From contig QQVD01000001.1 of assembly GCA_003388555.1 (NCBI GenBank), positions 92,501-156,500 on the forward strand: a DNA stretch of 64,000 nucleotides. The letters run 5' to 3'. This document shows positions 55,346 through 62,794 of the stretch, piece by piece (within the stretch, counting starts at the first letter, position 1; every line of letters begins with the position of its first letter). This stretch comes from Acidobacteriota bacterium. Lineage in GTDB: Bacteria > Acidobacteriota > Thermoanaerobaculia > Multivoradales > Multivoraceae. The notes under the pieces were generated by a model. It saw only the letters and a program-made list of their open reading frames with translations, did no database searches and was not told the origin of the DNA. Both the position numbers and the translations under genes were made by a program.

Positions 55346-55939
55346 TCACTCTGCAGGACCGAGCAGCTCGAGCGACCTCTTCTCCAGGTCCTTGTAGAGC
55401 AGGCGCCCGGCGTGTTGCTCCACCAACTCGCCGCCGCGATCGAAGAAGAAGGTCGTCGGCAGGGCGCCGATCCACTCGGGATCGATCGGGTCGATGAACG
55501 CGTACTCGTCGGCCTCGCTGTTGAGATAGGAGATCAGGCCCGGCGCCCGCTCGGCGAAGAACGGACGCACCTTCTCCTCGAGCGTCGCCGGATCGTCCAT
55601 CGAGACGGCCAGCACGGTGAGCCCACGTTCGCGGTAGCGCTTCTGCAGCAGCTCGAGGTCGGGCAACTCCTGGACGCAGGGGATGCACCAGGTCGCCCAC
55701 AAGTTGACGACCACGACCTCGCCCTCGTGGTGCTCGAGGACGCGAGCGAAGTCGGTCGCCGAGATCGGCTCGACCTGGCGCGGCGACAGCAGACGCTCGG
55801 GGAGCGGGTCGCCGTCCTCTGCCGCCGCAGGACCGGCCAGCAGGGCTGCCGAGAGGGCGATCGTCAGCGCTGCCGCGAGTGGTGTGCGGCGAGCCGGGCC
55901 AGCGGGGCAGGTGCGTCGCGCGGCGGCGTCGCGCGGCAT
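55346..55939 (-). CDS. TlpA-like thioredoxin-fold exported protein
   Basis: A protein of about 197 aa with an N-terminal signal (TPLAAALTIALSAALLAGPAAA) and a TlpA/ResA-type thioredoxin domain. The active site is WATWCIPCVQELP (CIPC). A cis-proline stretch in GALPTTFFFDR follows. It probably acts in the periplasm, reducing disulfides, for example for cytochrome c maturation or methionine/cysteine repair. The start is uncertain: ATG 55939 gives the best signal peptide, and ATG 56002 is also open. No Shine-Dalgarno decides. Confidence 0.87.
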   Translation of the reverse strand: MPRDAAARRTCPAGPARRTPLAAALTIALSAALLAGPAAAEDGDPLPERLLSPRQVEPISATDFARVLEHHEGEVVVVNLWATWCIPCVQELPDLELLQKRYRERGLTVLAVSMDDPATLEEKVRPFFAERAPGLISYLNSEADEYAFIDPIDPEWIGALPTTFFFDRGGELVEQHAGRLLYKDLEKRSLELLGPAE

Positions 55940-56200
55940 GTCGATGGCGCCGAGTGGGAGCGGCGGGCGCGAGGGTGTCGAGTCGGACAAGGCGGCCTCC
56001 ATGACCGGAGCTGGTTGGATCAAAGGGTTCTTCGCCGGTCGGCGCGGAGTCTCCGGGGCAGATCGGTGTGCAGACGCGGATCGCCCCTCGGTCTGCGTCA
56101 GCACGATCAGCGGAGCGGAGCGCATCCGGGCTCAGCCTGCGGCAATCTATCCGAGCCATCGACGGCATCGGATTGGCGCCTCGGCTCCCCGGCTATCCAG

Positions 56201-56270
56201 TGACGCCGGATGGCGCCGGATGGCGGCGTATGGCGCGGGATGACGCCGGATGACGCCGGATGACGCCGGA
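56201..56270. repeat. Seven-unit decamer array (TGACGCCGGA-type)
   Basis: Seven consecutive 10-bp units: exact TGACGCCGGA at units 1, 5, 6 and 7, and variants TGGCGCCGGA, TGGCGGCGTA and TGGCGCGGGA at 2, 3 and 4. The array is flanked by GCTATCC (56192-56198) and its inverse GGATAGC (56268-56274). It lies in the divergent region before moaA. Confidence 0.9.
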
Positions 56271-56286
56271 TAGCTGGTGGCTTGAG

Positions 56287-56292
56287 TAGACT
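56287..56292 (+). promoter_or_regulatory. Possible -10 box for the moaA/hopanoid region
   Basis: TAGACT just after the decamer array. The place of a -35 would fall in the last decamer unit. The leader to ATG 56387 would be about 88 nt. Confidence 0.25.
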
Positions 56293-56386
56293 TTCTCTTC
56301 TGCGTGCTGCCGACTGCACGCCGCCGTCGGCCAGTCGGCAGCTACGCTTCCAGGTGCACGACCCGACCAGCGACGACCCGGAAGGC

Positions 56387-57505
56387 ATGACCATCAGAGA
56401 ACGATCGCAGCACAGCGGGCCGGCTCCGGCCGGGACCGCCTCCGCAGGGCGTTCGGGCCTCGGCGCCGAGGAGCCGCTCGTCGACCGCCTCGGGCGTGGT
56501 CTCGACGACCTGCGCATCTCGGTGATCGATCGCTGCAACTACCGCTGCACCTTCTGCATGCCCGCCGATCGCGACTACCAGTTCCTGCCCCGGGAGGAGC
56601 TGCTGACGTTCGAGGAGATCGCGCGGCTGGCCGGGCTCTTCGTCGGTCTCGGGGTGCACAAGATCCGCCTCACCGGCGGTGAGCCGCTGCTGCGCAAGGA
56701 TCTGCCGGCCCTGGTGGAGATGCTGGCGTCGATCGACGGTGTCGAGGACCTGGCGCTCACCACCAACGGCGTCCTGCTGGAGAGGATGGCGGAGCCCCTG
56801 GCGGCGGCGGGTCTGCGCCGCGTCACCGTCAGCCTCGAGTCCCTGCGTGACGATCGCTACGGCGCGATCAACGGGGTGGGGCATCCGGTGGCGCCGATCC
56901 TGCGTGGCATCGAGGCCGCACAGCGCGCCGGGCTGGAACCGGTGAAGGTCAACGTCGTGGTGCAGCGTGGCGTCAACGACGACGAGGTCGTCGACCTGGC
57001 GCGCGAGCTCGGCCGTCGGCGCTGCGTGGTGCGCTTCATCGAGTTCATGGACGTCGGCACCCTCAACGACTGGGGCGAGGCGAAGGTGCTGTCGGCGCGC
57101 GAGATCGTGCAGCGGGTGGCGGCCGAGCTGCCGCTGACCCCGCGCGCCCGCCGCCGTGCCAGCGACACGGCGCTGCGTCACGAGTACCTCGGGGGGACCC
57201 CTGACGGGCCTCCGGCGGGGCTCGAGGTCGGCGCCATCGCCTCGATCACCGAGCCGTTCTGCGGCGACTGCACCCGCGCCCGGCTGACCAGCGAGGGCGC
57301 TCTGCACACCTGCCTCTTCTCGCACGCCGGCCTCGATCTCAAGGCCCCGCTGCGCGGCGGCGCGACGGACGCCCAGATCGAGCGGCTGATCGCCGACCGC
57401 TGGCGCCGCCGCGCCGACCGTTACTCGGAGGAGCGCGCCGAACGCATGGCCAGCGGAAGCCGGGTGGCGGAGCCGAAGATCGAGATGTATCGGATCGGCG
57501 GATGA
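56387..57505 (+). CDS. moaA: GTP 3',8-cyclase MoaA
   Basis: A 372-aa radical SAM enzyme that converts GTP to 3',8-cyclo-7,8-dihydro-GTP, the first step of molybdenum cofactor synthesis. The SAM cluster CNYRCTFC (Cys50, 54, 57) and the GGEPLL motif are present. The second [4Fe-4S] cluster that holds GTP is in FCGDCTRAR...C. The C terminus ends in GG, as required for MoaA activity. The N-terminal 30 residues are an unmatched Ser/Pro/Gly extension; ATG 56387 is used, and GTG 56354 or TTG 56282 are open. The next gene (shc) starts 37 bp downstream, so they may be cotranscribed. No other molybdopterin gene is visible. Confidence 0.93.
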   Translation: MTIRERSQHSGPAPAGTASAGRSGLGAEEPLVDRLGRGLDDLRISVIDRCNYRCTFCMPADRDYQFLPREELLTFEEIARLAGLFVGLGVHKIRLTGGEPLLRKDLPALVEMLASIDGVEDLALTTNGVLLERMAEPLAAAGLRRVTVSLESLRDDRYGAINGVGHPVAPILRGIEAAQRAGLEPVKVNVVVQRGVNDDEVVDLARELGRRRCVVRFIEFMDVGTLNDWGEAKVLSAREIVQRVAAELPLTPRARRRASDTALRHEYLGGTPDGPPAGLEVGAIASITEPFCGDCTRARLTSEGALHTCLFSHAGLDLKAPLRGGATDAQIERLIADRWRRRADRYSEERAERMASGSRVAEPKIEMYRIGG

Positions 57506-57542
57506 CGGGAACCGCACTGGCCCGGCGGAGCGGATCCGCCCG

Positions 57543-59777
57543 ATGAGTCTGGATCCGGCTCCCCAGCGAGCACGCTCCAGCCAGCCGTCCGCCGCGGGTC
57601 TGGCCTCCGCGGAGCCGGCCCGGGCTCGCCTGGAGCTGGTCGCCGAGACGCCTCTGCAGGCGGCGGTGACCAGCGCCAGCCGGCACCTGCTCGAGCTGCA
57701 GTTCGACGACGGCCACTGGTGCGCCGAGCTCGAGGGCGACACCATCCTCGAGTCCGAGTACCTGATGCTGCTGTGGTTCCTCGGCCGCCGCGACGACCCG
57801 CGCTTCGACCAGGGATGTCGCTACCTGCGCAGCCGTCAGCTCGACGAGGGCGGCTGGGCGATCTTCCCCGGCGGCCCCCCCGACCCGAGCCCCTCGGTGA
57901 AGGCGTACTTCATGCTCAAGCTGTGCGGCGATCCGCCGGACGCCGAGCACATGCAGCGCGCTCGCGAGTCGATTCGGCGCATGGGCGGCATCGCGGCCTG
58001 CAACTCGTTCACCAAGATCTACCTGGCGATGTTCGGGCAGTGGCCCTGGAGCCGGGCGCCGGCGGTGCCGCCGGAGCTCATCCTGCTGCCGCGCTGGTTC
58101 CCGATCAACATCTACGAGATGTCGTCCTGGTCGCGCGCGATCGTGGTGCCGCTGGCGATCCTCTGGGCTCACCGGCCGCGGGTCGAGGTGCCGGTCGATC
58201 TCGCCGAGCTCGACACCGGCGAGCCGGCGCCGCGGCCGGGTGACTCGTTGCGGCAGCGTTTCTGGTTCGCCTTCTTCCGCGGCGGCGATCGCTTCGTCAA
58301 GCTGGCCGAGCGGCTCGGTCTGTTCGCCGCCACTCGTGGCGTCGCACTGCGGCGCTGCGAGCGGTGGACCACCGAGCGGCTCGACGCGAGCGCCGGGCTG
58401 GGGGCGATCTTCCCGGCGATCGTCAACGCCGTGGTGGCGCTGCGCCTGCAGGGCTACCCGGAGGACCATCCGTTCGTCGCGCATCAGCTCGCCGAGCTCG
58501 AGAAGCTGGAGATCGTCGAGCCGCTCAGCGATCCACGCTCTCCGGTCGCCGCTACGACCCGAGGTCGCGGCCGCGCCGCGGCGCCGGCAGGCGGGGCATA
58601 CGTTGTCGCACCCGCGCCGACTCCCGCCGCAGGCGATCTCGCGCTCAGGGTGCAGCCCTGCCAGTCGCCGGTGTGGGATACGGCACTGTCGCTCAACGCT
58701 CTGCTCGAGTGCGGGGTCGACGCCAGCGACGCCCGGGTGCAGCAGGGCCTGCAGTGGCTGCTCGAGATGGAGGTGCGTCAGCCCGGTGACTGGCAGATCA
58801 AGAACGGAGACCGCGAGGTGGAGCCCTCCGGCTGGTTCTTCGAATACGCCAACGGCTTCTATCCGGACTGCGACGACACCGCCGAGGTCCTGGCGGTGTT
58901 GGGCAGGGCGCGCATGGAGGATCCGGCCTGGGAACAGCGTCGGCAGCAGGCGGTGCAGCGCGCCCTGCGCTGGCAGCTCAGCATGCAGAACCGCGACGGC
59001 GGTTGGGGAGCCTTCGATCGTGAGTGCAGTCGCGAGCTGCTCACCTACGTGCCGTTCGCCGACCACAACGCGATGATCGACCCCAGCACGGTCGACGTCA
59101 CCTCGCGCACGGTCGAGGCCCTGGTGCTACACCTCGGCCAGGGACACCCGTCGGTGCAGCGTGCGCTGGCCTTCATCGAGCGCAGCCAGGAGGCCGACGG
59201 CACGTGGTTCGGCCGCTGGGGCTCGAACTATCTGTATGGGACCTGGCTGGCGCTGTGCGCGCTCGCCGCGGCCGGACGCCGGGACGGCGAGGCCGCGCGC
59301 CGCGGAGTGCAGTGGCTGCTGGCGGTGCAGCGAGAGGACGGGGGCTGGGGCGAGAGCCTCGCCTCCTACGTCGATCCGTCGTGCAAGGGTGCCGGGCCGA
59401 GCACCGCGGCGCAGACCGCCTGGGCGCTGCTCGGGCTGATGGCGGTGCATCCCGACCTCGGCCCGGGTTGCGCGCCGGACGAAGAGCGTGACGCCGTGCG
59501 GCGCTCGGTCGAGGCCGGTGTCGCGCGTCTGGTCGCGAGCCAGGAGGCCGACGGCGGCTGGCGCGACGTCGAGTGGACCGGCACCGGCTTCCCCGCCGTC
59601 TTCTACCTGCGCTACCACTTCTACGACCGCTACTTCCCGCTCCAGGCGCTGGCCACGGCGCAGCGCTGCGGAGTGCGGGGCGCTGAGCGTCGCGGCACAG
59701 CGCCGGGCGGCGACGGCTGCGCGGAGCGCGACCCGGGAGAGCTCGCCGTCGTCGGCGCCAGCGAGGGATCGACATGA
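57543..59777 (+). CDS. shc: Squalene-hopene cyclase
   Basis: A 744-aa cyclase that folds squalene into hopene/hopanol at the membrane. The protonating motif PDCDD (Asp442, Asp444, Asp445) is intact. Several QW-type repeats are visible, such as QLDEGGWAIFPGG, QNRDGGWGAF, QEADGTWFGRWG, QREDGGWGES and QEADGGWRDVEWTG. It is longer than the usual 630-720 aa: a low-complexity Ala/Pro/Arg stretch at about 335-367 sits before the LRVQPCQSPVWDTALSLNALLE segment, and the C-terminal tail is also extended. It overlaps hpnH by four bases (ATGA). Confidence 0.97.
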   Translation: MSLDPAPQRARSSQPSAAGLASAEPARARLELVAETPLQAAVTSASRHLLELQFDDGHWCAELEGDTILESEYLMLLWFLGRRDDPRFDQGCRYLRSRQLDEGGWAIFPGGPPDPSPSVKAYFMLKLCGDPPDAEHMQRARESIRRMGGIAACNSFTKIYLAMFGQWPWSRAPAVPPELILLPRWFPINIYEMSSWSRAIVVPLAILWAHRPRVEVPVDLAELDTGEPAPRPGDSLRQRFWFAFFRGGDRFVKLAERLGLFAATRGVALRRCERWTTERLDASAGLGAIFPAIVNAVVALRLQGYPEDHPFVAHQLAELEKLEIVEPLSDPRSPVAATTRGRGRAAAPAGGAYVVAPAPTPAAGDLALRVQPCQSPVWDTALSLNALLECGVDASDARVQQGLQWLLEMEVRQPGDWQIKNGDREVEPSGWFFEYANGFYPDCDDTAEVLAVLGRARMEDPAWEQRRQQAVQRALRWQLSMQNRDGGWGAFDRECSRELLTYVPFADHNAMIDPSTVDVTSRTVEALVLHLGQGHPSVQRALAFIERSQEADGTWFGRWGSNYLYGTWLALCALAAAGRRDGEAARRGVQWLLAVQREDGGWGESLASYVDPSCKGAGPSTAAQTAWALLGLMAVHPDLGPGCAPDEERDAVRRSVEAGVARLVASQEADGGWRDVEWTGTGFPAVFYLRYHFYDRYFPLQALATAQRCGVRGAERRGTAPGGDGCAERDPGELAVVGASEGST

Positions 59778-60775
59778 GACTGCCTCTGCACATCGCCACC
59801 GATCAGCTCAAGAACCAGGTGCGGCAACGCCTCAAGGGCCGCAGGCGCTACCCCTACGTGTTGATGCTCGAGCCGCTCTACACATGCAACCTGGCCTGCA
59901 TCGGCTGCGCCGTCGAGCGCCACACCGGCAAGCTCAAGGACCGCCTGCCGCTCGAGCAGTGCCTGCTGGCGGTCGACGAGAGCGGCGCGCCGACGGTGTC
60001 GATCTGCGGCGGCGAGCCGACGATCTACCCGGAGCTGCCCGAGCTGGTCGCCGGCATCATCGCCCGCAAGCGCCACATCTACCTGTGCACCAACGCCCTG
60101 CTGCTCGACAGCAAGCTGTTCGGGCGCATACCTCCGGACAAGCGCCTGACGATCAACGTGCACCTCGACGGCATGCGCGAGACGCACGACTACGTCACCG
60201 CGCGCGAAGGTGTCTTCGACAAGGCGGTGGAGATGCTGCGCGAGTGCAAGCGCCGCGGCTACCACACCACGATCAACATGACGATCTTCAAGGAGACGGA
60301 GGTCGAGGAGATCGAGGAGGTCTGCCGCTTCGTGTCGGATCTCGGCATCGACGGCATCCTGATGTCGCCGGGCTACCACTACGAGTCGATCGAGCGCGAC
60401 ATCTTCCTCACCCGTCGCGACATCCAGCAGAAGTTCGAGCGGGTGCTCGAGATCAGTGACCGCTACCGCATCACCTCGACCCCGATGTTCCTCGAGTTCG
60501 CCGCCGGCAAGCGCGAGTACGACTGCTCGCCGTGGAGCACCGTGACCCGCACGCCGCTCGGCTGGAAGGGACCGTGCTACCTGATCGGCAAGCGCTTCTA
60601 CGACACCTTCGAGGAGTTCTGGAGCGAGACGGACTGGGACTACTGGGAGTCGCGCCAGGACGACCTCTGCCAGAACTGCGCCATGCACTCGGGTTTCGAG
60701 GCCTCGGTGGTGCGCAACCTGCACCGCAGCCCGAAGGACGTGCTGCGACTGGCGCGCTGGCACCTCACCGGGTGA
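59774..60775 (+). CDS. hpnH: Adenosyl-hopene transferase HpnH
   Basis: A 333-aa radical SAM enzyme that adds a 5'-deoxyadenosyl radical to diploptene, making adenosylhopane, the start of C35 hopanoids. It has the cluster CNLACIGC (Cys38, Cys42, Cys45) preceded by YPYVLMLEPLYT. The GGEPT motif and the C-terminal block with KGPCYLIGKRFYDTFEEFW and DLCQNCAMHSGFE match the HpnH family. It is membrane-peripheral and cytoplasmic. The ATG overlaps the shc stop, so translation is coupled. Confidence 0.96.
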   Translation: MRLPLHIATDQLKNQVRQRLKGRRRYPYVLMLEPLYTCNLACIGCAVERHTGKLKDRLPLEQCLLAVDESGAPTVSICGGEPTIYPELPELVAGIIARKRHIYLCTNALLLDSKLFGRIPPDKRLTINVHLDGMRETHDYVTAREGVFDKAVEMLRECKRRGYHTTINMTIFKETEVEEIEEVCRFVSDLGIDGILMSPGYHYESIERDIFLTRRDIQQKFERVLEISDRYRITSTPMFLEFAAGKREYDCSPWSTVTRTPLGWKGPCYLIGKRFYDTFEEFWSETDWDYWESRQDDLCQNCAMHSGFEASVVRNLHRSPKDVLRLARWHLTG

Positions 60776-60830
60776 GGACTCCGGTGGGGGGCGGGGCGGC
60801 GAGTCGACGACACGCCGCCGCCGCTGGGAA

Positions 60831-61829
60831 GTGCCTTTGAAGGCTCTGGTCACCGGCGGCACAGGTTTCGTCGGCGCGCACGTCGTGCGGGCGCTGCTCG
60901 CGGATGGCGCCAGCGTGCGCTGCCTGGTGCGTGGTCACAGCGACCTGGCCAACCTCGACGGGCTCGAGGTCGATCTCGTGGTCGGCGATCTGCGCGACCG
61001 CGAGAGCCTCGAGGTGGCGCTGGCCGGCAGCGAGGCTCTCTTCCACTGCGCCGCCGACTACCGGCTGGGCGTGCGCGACCCGGCCGAGCTCTACCGCAGC
61101 AACGTCGAGGGCACTCGGAATCTGCTCGAGGCGGCGCGCGCCTGCGGAGTGCGCCGCGTGGTGCACACCAGCTCGGTCGGTGCCCTCGGGCTGCTGGCCG
61201 GCGGCGAGCCGGCCGACGAGGAGACGCCGGTGCGCGCGGCGGACCTGGTCGGTCCCTACAAACGCTCCAAGCATCTCTCCGAGGAGGTCGCGCTCGAGAT
61301 GGCGCGCAGCGGTCTCGACGTGGTGGTGGTGAACCCCTCCACCCCGGTCGGCGAGCTCGATCGCAAGCCGACGCCGACCGGTCAGATGATCGTCGACTTC
61401 CTGTGCGGTCGGATGCCGGCCTACGTGCACACGGGGCTGAACCTGATCGATGTGCGCGACGTCGCGGCCGGACATCTGCTCGCCTACCGCGACGGTCGCC
61501 GCGGCGAGCGCTACATCCTCGGTCACCAGAACCTCACCCTGCGCGAGATCCTCGCCCTGCTCGCCGAGATCACCGGTCGGCCGGCGCCGCGCCTGCGGCT
61601 GCCCCACGCCGCGCCCCTCGTCGCGGCGGCGGCCTCGGAGCTGTGGGCGCGTCTGTCCGGCGGCGAGCCGCGGCTGCCGCTGGAGAGCGTGCGCATGTCG
61701 CGCAAGCTGATGTGGTTCGACGCCTCCAAGGCGGTGCGCGAGCTCGGTCTGCCGCAGAGTCCGATCCGGCCGGCGCTCGAGCGGGCGGTCGAGTTCTTCC
61801 GCGCCACCGGACAGGCGCCGGTGCGGTGA
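60831..61829 (+). CDS. hpnA: Hopanoid-associated sugar epimerase HpnA
   Basis: A 332-aa extended SDR/NAD-dependent epimerase. The NAD motif is GGTGFVGAHVVRALL and the catalytic YxxxK is in GPYKRSKHLSEE. It follows HTSSVGALG and VNPSTPVGELDRKPTPTGQ, which are typical of the hopanoid-associated group. The exact reaction is unproven in the family; a role in modifying the ribosyl side chain is usual speculation. The start is GTG at 60831 (GGGAA 6 nt before), or TTG 60837. Its stop overlaps the hpnG start by one base (TGATG). Confidence 0.9.
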   Translation: MPLKALVTGGTGFVGAHVVRALLADGASVRCLVRGHSDLANLDGLEVDLVVGDLRDRESLEVALAGSEALFHCAADYRLGVRDPAELYRSNVEGTRNLLEAARACGVRRVVHTSSVGALGLLAGGEPADEETPVRAADLVGPYKRSKHLSEEVALEMARSGLDVVVVNPSTPVGELDRKPTPTGQMIVDFLCGRMPAYVHTGLNLIDVRDVAAGHLLAYRDGRRGERYILGHQNLTLREILALLAEITGRPAPRLRLPHAAPLVAAAASELWARLSGGEPRLPLESVRMSRKLMWFDASKAVRELGLPQSPIRPALERAVEFFRATGQAPVR

Positions 61830-62794
61830 TGGTCCCGGAACCCGAAGCGACGGCACCGACGCCCGCGTCCGCGAGGCACCCGGTGCTGGTCTGCGCGGCC
61901 TTGCGCGGCGAGCTGACGCCGTGGCTGCGGGCTCTCCGGGACCGACGCTCGCTGCATTGCGGCCCGGCCCTGCTCGGCCTCGTCGAGGGCCGACTCGCCA
62001 CCAGGCTGCTGCACGTCGCCTGGTTCGGGGTCGGCGCCTCGCGCGCGGCGGCGGCGGCGGAGGAGCTGGCCGGTCGACTCTGCGGACGCACCACCGAGCG
62101 GGCGCAGCGGGTCCCGGCCGACGCTGCCGGCGCGCCGACGGTGTACCTGGTCGGCCTGGCGGGGGGCCTGGATCCGGCTCTGCGCGTCGGCGAGACGGTC
62201 TGGATCGACGGCATCGACCGCATCGACGACCTCGACGCGATGGACCGCAGCGGTCCCCGCGGTCTCCGCAGTCATGGCGACCGGATCGATGGGGTCGAGC
62301 TGCTCGAGGAGTCCGGGAGGAACGATGAGCCGGGGCGCGGCGTCGCGGTCGGCCTCGCGGCGACCGGAGCCCCGGCGCCGTCGATGCTGCGCGCTGCAGC
62401 GCCGCTGCGCGGTCGCGCCGATGGACGGCTCGCCACCCTCACCGGTCCCCGGCCCCTGGCCAGCGCGGCGGAGAAGGCGAGGCTGTGGGATGCTCTGGAG
62501 CGCCCGTTGCGAGCCCTGGTCGACATGGAGAGCCACCCCTTCGTCGATCGGCTGACAGCGGCCGGAGAACGGGTCGCGGTGCTGCGCGCGGTGAGCGACG
62601 TCGCCGACGAATCGCTGCCGGCGGTGCTGGCGGCGGGGTTCGGCCCCGGTGGTCTCGACGCCGGGCGGATCGCACGGTCGGCGGTGCTCCGCCCTCACAG
62701 CTGGTCGAGCCTGGCGCGCCTCTCCTCCCGACTGCGGCGGGGCGCTGCCGCGCTCGCTGCCGCGCTGCACGCCGAGCTCGGAGTCGACCCGTGA
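61829..62794 (+). CDS. hpnG: Adenosylhopane nucleosidase/phosphorylase HpnG
   Basis: A 321-aa member of the purine-nucleoside-phosphorylase-like fold. HpnG removes adenine from adenosylhopane to give ribosyl- or phosphoribosyl-hopane, which then leads to bacteriohopanetetrol. Evidence: LVCAALRGELTPWLRALR at the N terminus, LVGLAGGLDPALRVGETVW, and VDMESHPFVDRLTAAGERVAVLRAVSD, which holds the conserved Glu. It is longer than many relatives; an acidic/basic stretch at about 131-165 (DRIDDLDAMDRSGPRG-like) looks like an insert. It overlaps hpnA by 1 base and the next gene by four. Confidence 0.88.
   Translation: MVPEPEATAPTPASARHPVLVCAALRGELTPWLRALRDRRSLHCGPALLGLVEGRLATRLLHVAWFGVGASRAAAAAEELAGRLCGRTTERAQRVPADAAGAPTVYLVGLAGGLDPALRVGETVWIDGIDRIDDLDAMDRSGPRGLRSHGDRIDGVELLEESGRNDEPGRGVAVGLAATGAPAPSMLRAAAPLRGRADGRLATLTGPRPLASAAEKARLWDALERPLRALVDMESHPFVDRLTAAGERVAVLRAVSDVADESLPAVLAAGFGPGGLDAGRIARSAVLRPHSWSSLARLSSRLRRGAAALAAALHAELGVDP

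Larger units (their letters stand above)
55940..56386. other. Divergent regulatory region before moaA (447 bp)
   Basis: The region lies between the TlpA-like gene (-) and moaA (+). It contains the decamer array, a possible -10 box and possible N-terminal extensions of both genes. Otherwise nothing is recognised. Confidence 0.5.
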
